The notes below the pieces were generated by a model that made no database searches, was not told the DNA's origin, and saw only the letters and a list, made by a program, of their open reading frames with translations. From contig NZ_SSNW01000004.1 of NCBI RefSeq assembly GCF_004801315.1, positions 1-64,000 of the forward strand: a stretch of 64,000 bases of DNA. The letters run 5' to 3'. Shown piece after piece: positions 9,583-19,192 of the stretch. The translations under genes and the position numbers were made by a program. The stretch's first letter is position 1. Every line of letters starts with the position of its first letter. The DNA comes from Deinococcus sp. Arct2-2 (GTDB lineage Bacteria; Deinococcota; Deinococci; Deinococcales; Deinococcaceae).

Positions 9583-10238
9583 CGGACACCTCCAGAGGTG
9601 CTGTCTGCGGCGGGCGCGGGCGCTGTGCCTGCTGCCGGAGCCTCAGGCGTGCCGCCCGCTGCAGTGGCCGTCGCCGCAGCCGCATCGAAGGTGTACACGG
9701 TCAGGCCCATTGTGCTTTCTAGGGGAGGATTGAAACTGGTGGCCTGCGGCACCTGAATGCCCACAGCAGTGACATTGGTAAAGCGGTTCATGGTTTCTAT
9801 AGACCGCAGCGCCTGAAACACCTGCGCGAACTGGCCGCTGACGCCCACCGTGAGCGCGATGGGCCGCACGCCGCTGGGCAAATCGGTGCCGGTACCGGGC
9901 TGAAAGTTAACGGTGTTCAGTTGTGCTCCGGCAGCCGTCACGTTGCGGCGCACTTCGTCCAGCACAGTGCCAAACTGCGCGGCGTCGGGCAGCGCCCTTA
10001 AGAACTGGCTCTGTTCCAGTTGCAGGGCGGCCACACGCGTCCGCAGTTGGGGCAACTTCTGAGAAGCGGTGCGGTACAGGTCGGCCTGCAACTGGGCACT
10101 CTCCACTTCGCCCTGAAGTTGCACGATTTGGGCCTGCCGGGGCTGAAAGCGCAGGTAATACCATGCCGCGATGAGGGCCATGCACGACACGAGCGCAATC
10201 AGGAAAATGGAGCGGGCATCGAGTTTGCTGGGGGTCAT
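9579..10238 (-). CDS. pilO: type IV pilus inner-membrane protein PilO
   Basis: 219 residues: a membrane segment near residues 12-28, a coiled-coil stretch (about 35-75, rich in Gln/Leu/Arg with VQLQGEVESAQLQAD) and a C-terminal ferredoxin-like domain. An Ala/Pro-rich tail ends the protein. In the pilus alignment complex PilO pairs with PilN. It overlaps pilN by 4 nt and the PilP-like gene by 4 nt, so translation is coupled. Identity comes from size, topology and operon position more than from strict motifs. Confidence 0.82.
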   Translation of the reverse strand: MTPSKLDARSIFLIALVSCMALIAAWYYLRFQPRQAQIVQLQGEVESAQLQADLYRTASQKLPQLRTRVAALQLEQSQFLRALPDAAQFGTVLDEVRRNVTAAGAQLNTVNFQPGTGTDLPSGVRPIALTVGVSGQFAQVFQALRSIETMNRFTNVTAVGIQVPQATSFNPPLESTMGLTVYTFDAAAATATAAGGTPEAPAAGTAPAPAADSTSGGVR

Positions 10239-10934
10239 TGGCTAGTCCCCGCAGCAGGTGCCGCCGCTGGAGCCGGAGCGCCGGGCGTGCCTGCGCTGTC
10301 AGTGCCGCCAGCAGCGCCACCGGGCGCAACGGCGGCCAGAGGCTCTGCGGCCACCACGCCCACCGACGCGCCGAAGGTATAGTTTCCGGCAGTCGCGTCG
10401 TTTTGTAGGCTCTTGAAGTTCACGCCGAATTTGGGATTGCTCTCGAAGGCATTCAGAAAGTTCACCACCGCTTGCTGGCTGCGGGCCGTGCCGGACAGTT
10501 CTATTTCGCGCTGTACGTTTTTGCCGCTGTAAATGCCGCCTTGTTGCAGTCCGGTCAGGGCCGCTGGTTCTATAGACCGCACGTTCATGCTGGTCAGGGC
10601 CACGTTGCCGCCCGCCGGAAGCTGCGCCGTAAAGGTCGCCAGATCGTTTGACCAGTAGGTTTTGCGGTCACGCAGTTGGGTAGCAATATCGGTCACCTGC
10701 TTCAGCTGGGTTTCGGTAGCGGTCAGCGTGTCATATTCCTGCTTGGACTGCGTCAGGGCGGCCACTTCGCCTTGTAGGGAGTCGCGCTGCTTTTGCAGGT
10801 CGCCCACACGGGTAGCGGTCACCACTTCGGGAATCAGGATGGCGGCGATGGTGATGGGAATCAGGGCGTAAGTGCCCAGCCGCCAGCCGTTTGGCTCGTT
10901 ATTTTTACGGTACTGCTGAGGCAGTAGGTTGATC

Positions 10935-10942
<8 letters not shown>
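10235..10942 (-). CDS. pilN: type IV pilus inner-membrane protein PilN
   Basis: 235 residues beginning MVEINLLPQQYRK. The N-terminal INLLP motif is the PilN segment that binds the groove of PilM. A membrane segment follows near residues 24-42, then a coiled coil (LQKQRDSLQGEVAALTQSK), a periplasmic ferredoxin-like domain, and an Ala/Pro/Gly-rich tail. It overlaps pilM by 8 nt and pilO by 4 nt. The INLLP motif makes this assignment firm. Confidence 0.92.
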
Positions 10943-12113
<1,171 letters not shown>

Positions 12114-12595
12114 TCTCCCTCCAGAGTCAGACAGATTTTAGCATTCACTCATCTGGCACGGTCTGCGACCAGAGGAAGATGAGAGGTGAGAGTGAGGGTC
12201 TAGGTCTGGGAGTGACATGAACGGTTCATGCAATCACTCGCCTGCTTACTTAACTCTGACAGGTGAGAGCTATTCCACAGCCGTCCAGCACGCACACCTT
12301 ACCCCGAATCTTCATTTGGCCCCGTGCGTTTGTCTTCGCCGCTGCCGCCACTGCTTCACCCCCAAACTGTGAAGGGATGCGGGCCACACAGCCGTGAAGA
12401 AATCGGCCCATTGGCTTGAATGGCCCCCCATCACTGCCAATTCGGCGGTTTTTGTGTGAAAAATGCTGCAGATTGATCTTCATGTTCGGCAACATTGCAG
12501 CTTGTCAGTTTGCCTCTATGCTCTGCCCCATTTCTGAGAGGAGTAAAGATTTTTTAATATCATCAGCGACTCATGAAGCAGGCTAGAGGCCAGAC
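12114..12595. other. intergenic gap upstream of pilM
   Basis: 480 bases without a gene I can defend. The part nearest pilM (12120-12250) must hold the operon promoter, but I see no clear -35/-10 pair. An 81-residue minus-strand frame at 12250-12495 has no ribosome site or recognisable motif. It is probably not coding. The stretch 12535-12570 is AT-rich. Confidence 0.3.
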
Positions 12596-13336
12596 TTACC
12601 GAGTCTCATGGAGCAATTGCAGAGTTTCGGAAAACACAGGGATGCTGCCCTCTGCCGAAACGGTGACGATGGTGCTGCCTACCTGTCCGACTCGGCCCGC
12701 TCCGTGCGCCACACTGTTCAGGATTCGGCCTGTGCCGTCGCCGCGCTCCAAGCGTCCGTTGGCAAGGCGGTAGGTTCCGGTTGGGGTAACGGCGGTAGGA
12801 ACATCTGCGCTGCGTGCGCCTGTGGGCAACGCCACCAAAAACGCTGCGGCGCTCACTTCTGTCACCACGTCGTCGGTGACGCGGCGCAAGTTTCCGGCCA
12901 GCAGCACATAGTCTGCGCCGTCACCCCCCGTGATGGCCGCCGATGGTGCGCCCGCTACGCCTACCGCCGCCGTACCTTCATAGTTCACGGCGCTGCCGTC
13001 TTCACGGTAGGCCCGTGTGCTGCTGAGGGCCACCACTCGGCCCACCGCCACGCTACGGGCGGCCCGGTCAAGTGTGACCACCACGCCCGCACTCGGCACG
13101 GCGGCCCACGCTTCGCCTGCATTCCACGCCACGTCTACGGCGGTAGGCAGGTTGGGACAGACCACGCGGAATCCCGGCGCACGCGCCACACAGGCCCGCC
13201 CGCCTGTCACCCAAGTCACACCGTCGCCGCTAAATGCCGCCCGGAACGCCGCGTCTCCGGTGGGGGGCGAGTAGGCCGGAGCGCAGGCGCAGAGCAGCAG
13301 GGTAAGCAGGGGCAGCAAACGGGTGGGCGTGGGCAT
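12596..13336 (-). CDS. secreted lipoprotein of unknown function
   Basis: 246 residues from ATG 13336, where the sequence begins directly with a lipoprotein signal (MPTPTRLLPLLTLLLCACAP, lipobox LLCAC, Cys near residue 17). An upstream in-frame ATG would add a Pro-rich stretch before the signal peptide and is rejected. The mature part is rich in Ala, Val, Gly and Thr. It shows repeated short beta-strand-like segments (VTWVTGGRACVA, VVVTLDRAARSVAVG, VGQVGSTIVTVSAEG) reminiscent of a beta-propeller or other all-beta fold. I do not recognise a family. It is monocistronic. Confidence 0.7.
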   Translation of the reverse strand: MPTPTRLLPLLTLLLCACAPAYSPPTGDAAFRAAFSGDGVTWVTGGRACVARAPGFRVVCPNLPTAVDVAWNAGEAWAAVPSAGVVVTLDRAARSVAVGRVVALSSTRAYREDGSAVNYEGTAAVGVAGAPSAAITGGDGADYVLLAGNLRRVTDDVVTEVSAAAFLVALPTGARSADVPTAVTPTGTYRLANGRLERGDGTGRILNSVAHGAGRVGQVGSTIVTVSAEGSIPVFSETLQLLHETR

Positions 13337-13443
13337 AGGGCATTTCAGCTCATGCGGAGGTGGGGTGGGTGAGGATTGGGAGGTGAGGGGCGGGTCTAAG
13401 GGTCTAGGGTCGAAGGGTCTAAGGCAGGTCAAGGGCAATCGCT

Positions 13444-13596
13444 TCGCTCACTTCCCCTCACCCCGCTGCGGTGCAGCGCCCCTCTCCCGCAAGGGGTGAG
13501 GGCTAAAGGCAAAGAGCTTGGTTTTGCTCCCTCACCCCTTGCGGGAGAGGGCCGGGGAGGGGGTGAATGAGCGCCAGCGATTGCCCCTACGCCCTT
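13444..13596. repeat. intergenic repeat, CTCACCC family, two inverted halves
   Basis: Two inverted copies of a CCCTCACCCCTTGCGGGAGAGGG-like unit face each other around an AT-richer centre (13506-13530). They could fold into one long hairpin between murF and the lipoprotein gene. Confidence 0.6.
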
Positions 13597-13605
13597 CTTA
13601 GACCC

Positions 13606-14895
13606 TCAGACATCCTTCCGCCCCGCCAAAAGCGCCGCCACCACCGTATCCAGCCCCACACCCTCCGCCGCCCGCTGATCCGGCGTCCAGCTGATGCCCC
13701 GGCTGGCTTTCACCAGAATCACGTCGCCGTCTTGGGTGTCGTGTAGCAGTGCCGCTAACAGCTCGGGTACGCTGCGGTAGGCCCGTTCTCCCAACTCGGC
13801 GGCAAATGCGCCCACGCCGTAGGTCACGTCGGCTTTGGCCCGCGCATACTCCCCGACTTCGGCGTGCAGGGCGCGTTCCGTTTCGCCCAGTTCCAGCATT
13901 CGCCCCAGCACACTCACGCGGCGGCCCGGAGAGCCGCTCAGGGCGTCTAGCGCGGCGGTTACGGCAATCGGGGAAGCGTTGTAGGCGTCATCTATCACCG
14001 TGTAGCGGCCCGGATGCACCCGGTAGCGCCCGCCCGGAACCTGTACGGCGGCCATGCGTACAGCGGCCTCATTCAGCGGAATTCCGGCACTCTGCGTCAG
14101 CGCCAGCCCCAGCACGGCGGCTTCGGCCTGTACGGTGGCGGCGCGGCGCAGGCTCACGGCTTGGCCCGCAAACGTGAAACTCGCGCCCTCTGGCGTCACT
14201 TCTAACTCCTGTCCAGCAAAAGTCGCGCCCCCGAAGCCGTAGCTGTCCACCCCCGGAAAATACGCAGCAGCCTGCATGCCCACGAGGGAGCGAATGGGTT
14301 GGCCTGTGACGCTCCGCAGAATGTGGCCCTTCTCGAACGCTACGTTGTCTACCGTTCCCAGCGCCTCTAGGTGCGTGGCCCCGATGGTGGTAATCACGCC
14401 CACGTCGGGCCGCACGAGGTCTACAAGTTCGGCCATTTCGCCCACGCGGTCTATGCCCATTTCCACCACCAACGGTTTTGCGCTGGCCCCATACTCAATC
14501 AGAAAGCAGGCGATGGCGGGCAGGGTATTGAAGACGGGCATAAACTGGGCGTCTAGTGCGGCGGCCACGTAGCTTTTGGCGGTGGTTTTGCCCGCGCTGC
14601 CCGTGATGCCTACCACCAATTTATTTTTGGCCCGCTCGTGCCGCGCCCACGTAAATAGCGCCGCTTGTGCGTCTGGCACACGTATGGCCCGCTCTACGTC
14701 TAGGTCAGTCAGCACGAATGGTGCGCCTGCCGCCAACGCCGCTTCTACAAACCGGTTGCCGTGCATCTTTTCGCCGGGCAGGGCCACAAAGGCCACATCC
14801 GGCGAGGCTTCCCGCGAATCCCAAGTCAGGCGCAGGGCGGGCCGCGCCGAGGAATGAACGGCAGCGGCAAACGGTAAAGCGTGTGGATCGAGCAT
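13606..14895 (-). CDS. murF: UDP-N-acetylmuramoyl-tripeptide--D-alanyl-D-alanine ligase
   Basis: Cytoplasmic Mur ligase that adds the terminal dipeptide to the peptidoglycan precursor. 429 residues from ATG 14895. That start lies six nt after a TACCTT -10 box, so the longer frame from 14946 is rejected. Domain order is a short N-terminal domain with LTWDSREASPDVAFVAL, the ATP-binding central domain with VVGITGSAGKTTAKSYVAAAL (P-loop), VVEMGIDRVGEMAEL and ATHLEALG, and the C-terminal domain with DDAYNASPIAVTAAL. It is a standalone gene here, not in a dcw cluster. Confidence 0.92.
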   Translation of the reverse strand: MLDPHALPFAAAVHSSARPALRLTWDSREASPDVAFVALPGEKMHGNRFVEAALAAGAPFVLTDLDVERAIRVPDAQAALFTWARHERAKNKLVVGITGSAGKTTAKSYVAAALDAQFMPVFNTLPAIACFLIEYGASAKPLVVEMGIDRVGEMAELVDLVRPDVGVITTIGATHLEALGTVDNVAFEKGHILRSVTGQPIRSLVGMQAAAYFPGVDSYGFGGATFAGQELEVTPEGASFTFAGQAVSLRRAATVQAEAAVLGLALTQSAGIPLNEAAVRMAAVQVPGGRYRVHPGRYTVIDDAYNASPIAVTAALDALSGSPGRRVSVLGRMLELGETERALHAEVGEYARAKADVTYGVGAFAAELGERAYRSVPELLAALLHDTQDGDVILVKASRGISWTPDQRAAEGVGLDTVVAALLAGRKDV

Positions 14896-14901
14896 AGGGA
14901 G

Positions 14902-14907
14902 AAGGTA
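14902..14907 (-). promoter_or_regulatory. -10 box of the leaderless murF promoter
   Basis: TACCTT on the minus strand, six nt before the murF ATG. It decides the start. Confidence 0.55.
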
Positions 14908-15101
14908 GCAGAGCGGGCGGGGGCTGAAACTGCCAGAGAGAGCCACATAACGGTGCGGAAGTGGAGGGCTTGCTATCGGTGCGCCGAATCAGCCGGAAGG
15001 CCAATGCTGAAGGGGGCTTTTCGCGTTCAGGACTCCATTGGTCTGTGGAGGGGCGAGTAGTTTCATCCATTCCTGACAAAAATGTGATTTATTAGCCATA
15101 T

Positions 15102-16841
15102 ATGAACCAATTCAGAAAGACCGCGATGCTGCTGCTCACGTCGGCCCTTGCTCTCACGGCCTGCGCTCCGGGTGACCAGCGCCTGCCCGCCGAAGCCGTA
15201 GACATCACCGTGCTGGGCCTCAACGACTTTCACGGCAACTTGCAGCCCACCAGCTTTACCAAAGCAGGCGAGAAGACGGCCATCAGCGCGGGCGGCGTAG
15301 AAGCCATCGCCGCAGAAGTGAACGACGCCCGCAAAGCCAACCCCAACACCATTTTGGTGGGCGGCGGCGACCTGATCGGCGCAAGCCCGGCCATCAGCAG
15401 CCTGCTGCGCGACGAACCCAGCATCTACGCCCTGAACCAGATTGGCCTCAAACTCAGTTCTTTGGGCAACCACGAATTCGATCAGGGCCTGAAGGAACTG
15501 TTCCGCATGCAAAACGGCGGCTGCGACAGTAACGATATGGCTAAAGCCTGCAAATTCGATCCCAATTTCAGCGGCGCAACCTTCAAGTGGCTCGGCGCAA
15601 ACGTGACCTACAAAGCAGACGGCACGAACCCCTTCCAGCCCTATTCCATTCAGGACATCGGCGGCGCGAAAGTGGCGTTTATCGGCGCAGTCACGGTGTC
15701 TACCGTTGGCCTCGTATCCCCCGACGGCATCAAGGAACTGAACTTTTTGGATGAGGCCGAGTCGGTCAACAAGTACATCCCGGAACTGAAGGCCGCCAAA
15801 GTAGACGCCATCGTCATGCTGATTCATGAGGGCGGCGAGATTTCCACGGGCGGCACCGACAACTACAGCACCGTCGGCTGCAAGACCCTCAAGGATAGCA
15901 GCCCCATCGTGCAGATCGCCAAGCGCGTCGATCCTGCCGTGACGGCCATCATCAGCGGCCACAGCCATCAGGGCTACAACTGCCTCGTCCCCGATCCCAA
16001 AGGCAATGACCGCATCGTGATTCAGGGCGACTTTTACGGCCACTTGCTTCAGCGCCTGAACCTGACGGTAGACAAGGCCAACCATGAAGTGATGAAGGCC
16101 AGCGCCCAAAACTTGGTGGTGGACTACACGGCCCGCAAAGCCAATAACACCCTCGATTTCGGTATGACGCAGCTCGTGACCACTGCTGACGCCAAAACCG
16201 CCGCCGTCAAATCGGTGTTTGTGGCGAACCTCGGCGTGCCCCAGATTCAGCGCGGGATCAGCAACGCTCGTAACACCGAATCCGCATTGGGCGACGTGAT
16301 TGCCGATGCACAGGTCTTTGCGACGCAGGCGCAGGGCAGCCAGATTTCTCTGATGAATCCCGGCGGCATCCGCGCCGACTTGCCCGACACCACCCAGATC
16401 AAGCCCGGCAACGCCATCAACTTTGGCGACGTGTTCGCCGTGCAGCCCTTCGGCAACACGATGGTGGTCATGGATCTCACCGGCCAGCAGATCAAAGACG
16501 TGCTGGAGCAGCAGTGGAGCGGCAGCAATGCCACCGCCGTCAAGCTGCTTCAGGTCAGCGAAGGCTTTAGCTACATCTACACCGACGCCGCGCCCGCAGG
16601 CAGCAAAGTCAACATCGCCGACATCAAATTCAACGGCACGCCCATCAATCCTACGGGCACGTACCGCGTCGCCATCAACAACTTCTTGGCGGCGGGCGGC
16701 GACTTCTTCAGCGTGTTCACGCAGGGCAAGAACGTGGTGCAGCTTCCCAACCTGTCCGATGTGGACGCTTTTGCACAGTACCTGAAGGCCAAAGGCAGCA
16801 CCCTGACCAACACGGTGAAAGGCCGTATTACCAAGAAGTAG
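15102..16841 (+). CDS. secreted 5'-nucleotidase / cyclic phosphodiesterase (UshA/CpdB family)
   Basis: 579 residues. The N terminus is a lipoprotein signal ([21 protein letters not shown]) with Cys near residue 21. A calcineurin-like metallophosphatase domain follows with [31 protein letters not shown] and [11 protein letters not shown]. The C-terminal 5'-nucleotidase substrate domain has [10 protein letters not shown] and [25 protein letters not shown]. It hydrolyses extracellular nucleotides to nucleosides and phosphate at the cell surface. It is monocistronic and followed by a hairpin terminator. The exact substrate cannot be read from sequence. Confidence 0.92.
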   Translation: MNQFRKTAMLLLTSALALTACAPGDQRLPAEAVDITVLGLNDFHGNLQPTSFTKAGEKTAISAGGVEAIAAEVNDARKANPNTILVGGGDLIGASPAISSLLRDEPSIYALNQIGLKLSSLGNHEFDQGLKELFRMQNGGCDSNDMAKACKFDPNFSGATFKWLGANVTYKADGTNPFQPYSIQDIGGAKVAFIGAVTVSTVGLVSPDGIKELNFLDEAESVNKYIPELKAAKVDAIVMLIHEGGEISTGGTDNYSTVGCKTLKDSSPIVQIAKRVDPAVTAIISGHSHQGYNCLVPDPKGNDRIVIQGDFYGHLLQRLNLTVDKANHEVMKASAQNLVVDYTARKANNTLDFGMTQLVTTADAKTAAVKSVFVANLGVPQIQRGISNARNTESALGDVIADAQVFATQAQGSQISLMNPGGIRADLPDTTQIKPGNAINFGDVFAVQPFGNTMVVMDLTGQQIKDVLEQQWSGSNATAVKLLQVSEGFSYIYTDAAPAGSKVNIADIKFNGTPINPTGTYRVAINNFLAAGGDFFSVFTQGKNVVQLPNLSDVDAFAQYLKAKGSTLTNTVKGRITKK

Positions 16842-16855
16842 GAGCAGATTTAAAA

Positions 16856-16883
16856 CAGGCCGGAGCATTCACGCCCCGGCCTG
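16856..16883 (+). terminator. hairpin terminator after the nucleotidase gene
   Basis: A perfect 8-bp stem CAGGCCGG/CCGGCCTG with a 12-nt loop, 14 nt after the stop codon. Only a weak T tract follows. Confidence 0.6.
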
Positions 16884-16930
16884 CTTGACTTGTGTGGGAC
16901 GGCCACAGTTTCAAAACACTTCAAAACCGA

Positions 16931-16971
16931 GCAGAGAGTTCCGTGTGCGGCCAACACACGAGACTCTCTGC
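16931..16971 (-). terminator. terminator after rsr
   Basis: A strong two-part stem (GCAGAGAGT/ACTCTCTGC plus CGTGTG/CACACG), followed on the minus strand by TCGGTTTT. It lies between the convergent nucleotidase and rsr genes. Confidence 0.7.
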
Positions 16972-17005
16972 TCTATTGATGCGAATTCTGATCTTTTCCC
17001 TACGC

Positions 17006-18637
17006 CTACACCTCGCCCCGTGCGAAGGCGCTCATGATGCTGGGGGCGGCGGTGTCGAAGCCCACGACATCGAGCATATCGGCCCGGTTGGGGTCAGCGA
17101 TGGTGAAACGGGTGGCAGTCAGGCCGACGACAATCAGGCGTGCGGGGAGGCCCATCTTCTGGCGGTACTGATCCAGCGCCTGCGTGGGGTGGACGTGGCC
17201 TGCCCACGTTTCGTTGTCGGTGTAGACCACGAAGGTCTCCACGTTTTGGCGGTGCTGCGCGGCCCACAGCATCGGCTGGGCGCAGTCGGTGGCTCCGAAG
17301 CTGTGGCTGTGGGCCTTTTTCATGGCAGCTTCCAGCGTGTCTTTGGGCGTGATGCCCAGCGCCCGGAACTGGGTGGAAAACCCCATGATCTGCGCGTCCT
17401 GCTCGGTGCGGAGGGCCAGCATGCTCATGGCGGCGGCGGCCATGTTGGGAGTCAGTCCGGGCACGCCGCCCACCTGCCCCATCGTCATGCTGCCCGACAC
17501 GTCCAGCGCCAGCAGATGCCGAGTACCAGCGGGCTGAACCGCGCCGAAAGCCGTGTAAAAAGCGTCTTCCAGTGCGTCTACCACACGCGGCACGGGCAGC
17601 CACTCGCCCTTGCCCTTCACGCCCCGGCCCTGCGCGTACACCAAACGGGCCTTCAGTGCGTCCAGCGGGTGAACACGGCCCCGCTTCAGCGCCTGCGCGT
17701 CGGTGATGCACCCGATAACCTGCGCCACTACATCACGGTTGTTGGCGGTCAGCACCCCCACGCGGCTCAGGTTGCCGAGGTTTCGCAGCAACCACGTCAG
17801 GCCGTTGGTCTCCAGTGCGGCCCGGTATGTTTCGGCACCGCGCAGATGCGTCGGCACAGCTTCGATGGGCACTCCGAACTCACGCATCAGGCGGGCGGCC
17901 TCTGCGTCGCTGGTGGCAGCGGCGGCCAACAGATGACCTTCGATGACACGCAAGGCAGGAGTTAGAGTTTCACTGGGTACGGCTTCAACAGACACAACTT
18001 CAGCGTCTAGCGTGCCCTTCACCATGAACCGCAGCACCGCGTTCCGGCCCGCATCGGTGGTTTTGGGGTGGCTCAGGCGCAGGGCGTCGGCCTGTGCCCA
18101 GCCGTCACGGGCCTTGTACTTCACGGCCCACAGCGCCAGCTTTTCTACGGGCAGCGTTTCGTACACGTTCGCCACACCGCGCCGGGTCAGTCGGCCCCAC
18201 CCACCGAGGCTGTCGGCAAAGGCCAAAAAGTGCAGCAGCATCGTGCCGGTGCGGGCCACTTCGGGCAGCGCGTTCCATGCGGCCTTGCGGTCGGCCACAT
18301 TCGGCGCGGTTTTGGCAATCAGGGCCAGCACCAGCAGCGCCGGGTCAGGCTTGGGCGCACGGTTGCCACGCACCACGTCCAGCGTTACGCGCAGGGCGAG
18401 GGGGGCGTCGCGCACTACCAATTGGCGCACGAATTCGGTGGCCTGCACCGTATGCGCCCGCTCGCCCGCATACAGCGTGCCGCCCTCGGTGCCCAGCACC
18501 AGAAAGCGGGTCAGGCGGCCTTCATCGGCCAGCGTGTACACGAAGCCCCCCGCGTTGTTGGGCACCTGACGCTCATCCAGCCGTTGGGTCTGGGGGTGGC
18601 GCTTGGGGGCGATGGCGTTCAGCACATTCTTCATCAT
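17006..18637 (-). CDS. rsr: Rsr, bacterial Ro60 orthologue (TROVE + vWA)
   Basis: 543 residues. The TROVE HEAT-repeat ring spans about residues 10-370. A von Willebrand A domain follows with MIDAS DVSGS (379-383), a later SFGATDCAQP threonine and VVYTDNETW. Rsr forms a ring that binds misfolded or single-stranded RNA in its hole and a Y RNA on its outer face. In D. radiodurans it works with PNPase in an RNA-degrading complex and aids 23S rRNA maturation and stress survival. The start is ATG 18637 because AAAGGAGGG lies six nt upstream; the longer frame from 18670 is rejected. The gene sits directly downstream of the Y RNA/tRNA-like cluster on the same strand. Confidence 0.95.
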   Translation of the reverse strand: MMKNVLNAIAPKRHPQTQRLDERQVPNNAGGFVYTLADEGRLTRFLVLGTEGGTLYAGERAHTVQATEFVRQLVVRDAPLALRVTLDVVRGNRAPKPDPALLVLALIAKTAPNVADRKAAWNALPEVARTGTMLLHFLAFADSLGGWGRLTRRGVANVYETLPVEKLALWAVKYKARDGWAQADALRLSHPKTTDAGRNAVLRFMVKGTLDAEVVSVEAVPSETLTPALRVIEGHLLAAAATSDAEAARLMREFGVPIEAVPTHLRGAETYRAALETNGLTWLLRNLGNLSRVGVLTANNRDVVAQVIGCITDAQALKRGRVHPLDALKARLVYAQGRGVKGKGEWLPVPRVVDALEDAFYTAFGAVQPAGTRHLLALDVSGSMTMGQVGGVPGLTPNMAAAAMSMLALRTEQDAQIMGFSTQFRALGITPKDTLEAAMKKAHSHSFGATDCAQPMLWAAQHRQNVETFVVYTDNETWAGHVHPTQALDQYRQKMGLPARLIVVGLTATRFTIADPNRADMLDVVGFDTAAPSIMSAFARGEV

Positions 18638-18674
18638 GATCGGCCCTCCTTTGGTGTGGTCAAGGGGCAAGGAG

Positions 18675-18691
18675 CGTCAGAATCGCTGACG
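18675..18691 (-). other. hairpin between tRNA-Arg and rsr
   Basis: CGTCAG/CTGACG stem in the short gap between the tRNA-Arg 3' end and rsr. No T tract follows. It may be a processing or leader hairpin. Confidence 0.35.
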
Positions 18692-18717
18692 GCGACGGGG
18701 CGCAGGAGTACGCCAAA

Positions 18718-18794
18718 TGGTGAAACAGACAGGAATCGAACCTGTAGCCTTCCAGTTCGTAGCCGGATGCTCTATCCAGTTGAGCTACCGTTTC
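18718..18794 (-). tRNA. tRNA-Arg (anticodon ACG)
   Basis: Complete cloverleaf: acceptor GAAACGG/CTGTTTC, D stem GCTC/GAGC, anticodon stem TCCGG/CTGGA with loop CTACGAA, T stem ACAGG/CCTGT with loop TTCGATT, discriminator A and encoded CCA. The anticodon ACG reads CGN Arg codons. It lies between the Lys-type Y chimera and rsr. It is the only RNA of the cluster that looks entirely normal. Confidence 0.9.
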
Positions 18795-18841
18795 AGGTCT
18801 GGGCCGTGTTTGATTTAGTTGTGTTGATGGTGAAAAAAGAT

Positions 18842-18992
18842 CGGAGCGGGCGGGGTTCGAACCCGCGACCATTCGATTAAGAGGTAACCCTGTCCTGTCG
18901 GCCCGGTGCTTGTTTACGGCGCTTGGGCAAAGGTACGAACAGGGAAACTGCCGTGAGGCAGCCGAACGCTCTACCAGCTGAGCTACCGCTCC
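18842..18992 (-). ncRNA. tRNA-Lys-like RNA with embedded Y (Ro-binding) stem
   Basis: A tRNA body with acceptor GGAGCGG/CCGCTCC, D arm GCTC/GAGC, T stem GCGGG/CCCGC with loop TTCGAAC, and anticodon stem TTCGG (18962-18966)/TCGAA (18872-18876). The anticodon loop would read CT-CTT-AA (Lys) but is interrupted by about 78 nt. The insert begins with a hairpin CTGCC/GGCAG (18948-18961). A Y-type stem follows: strand CCCTGT...CCTTTGCCC first (18944-18925), then strand GGGC-CG-ACAG...ACAGGG (18904-18888) with the CG bulge at 18900-18899, then GTTACC. There is no CCA end; the discriminator is followed by ATC and six T (18833-18838), which looks like a terminator. No group I or archaeal-type splicing elements are visible, so a functional tRNA is unlikely. 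Confidence 0.75.
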
Positions 18993-19034
18993 GGCGCGGT
19001 GTGATACTTGGTGGTGTGGCTTGCAGCGGTGCAG

Positions 19035-19174
19035 TGGGGGAACGGGCGGGATTCGAACCCGCCACCTCCCGATCCGCAGTCGATAAGCCTGAACCTTCGG
19101 CCCAGCGGCGCACAGCCGCAGGCAAGCAAGGAATGGTCAGGCGGTTAGCGCTCTATCCACTGAGCTACCGTTCC
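19035..19174 (-). ncRNA. tRNA-Arg-like RNA with embedded Y (Ro-binding) stem
   Basis: tRNA body: acceptor GGAACGG/CCGTTCC, discriminator C, encoded CCA, D arm GCTC/GAGC, T stem GCGGG/CCCGC with loop TTCGAAT. Between the D arm and an anticodon-like hairpin (TCGA-CTGCGGA-TCGG, would-be anticodon GCG) sits a Y stem. Its strand GCCTGA (19142-19137)...CCTTGC comes first. A terminal hairpin GCGGC/GCCGC follows (19119-19115 with 19109-19105). Strand TGGGC-CG-AAG (CG at 19099-19098) then leads into TCAGGC (19092-19087). GCCTGA/TCAGGC pair perfectly. Just inside the tRNA, CTAA and TTAT extend the stem. GCG is not a usual bacterial Arg anticodon, which argues against a role in translation. Confidence 0.75.
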
Positions 19175-19192
19175 CGTAAACGTTGTGAAGAG

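Noticed and set aside
12250..12495. 81-codon small gene upstream of pilM
   Set aside because: No ribosome site, no -10 box at the right distance and no recognisable motif.
15063..16868. Long 601-codon frame antisense to the secreted nucleotidase gene
   Set aside because: It mirrors a gene with clear family motifs and signal peptide. High GC3 leaves antisense frames open by chance.
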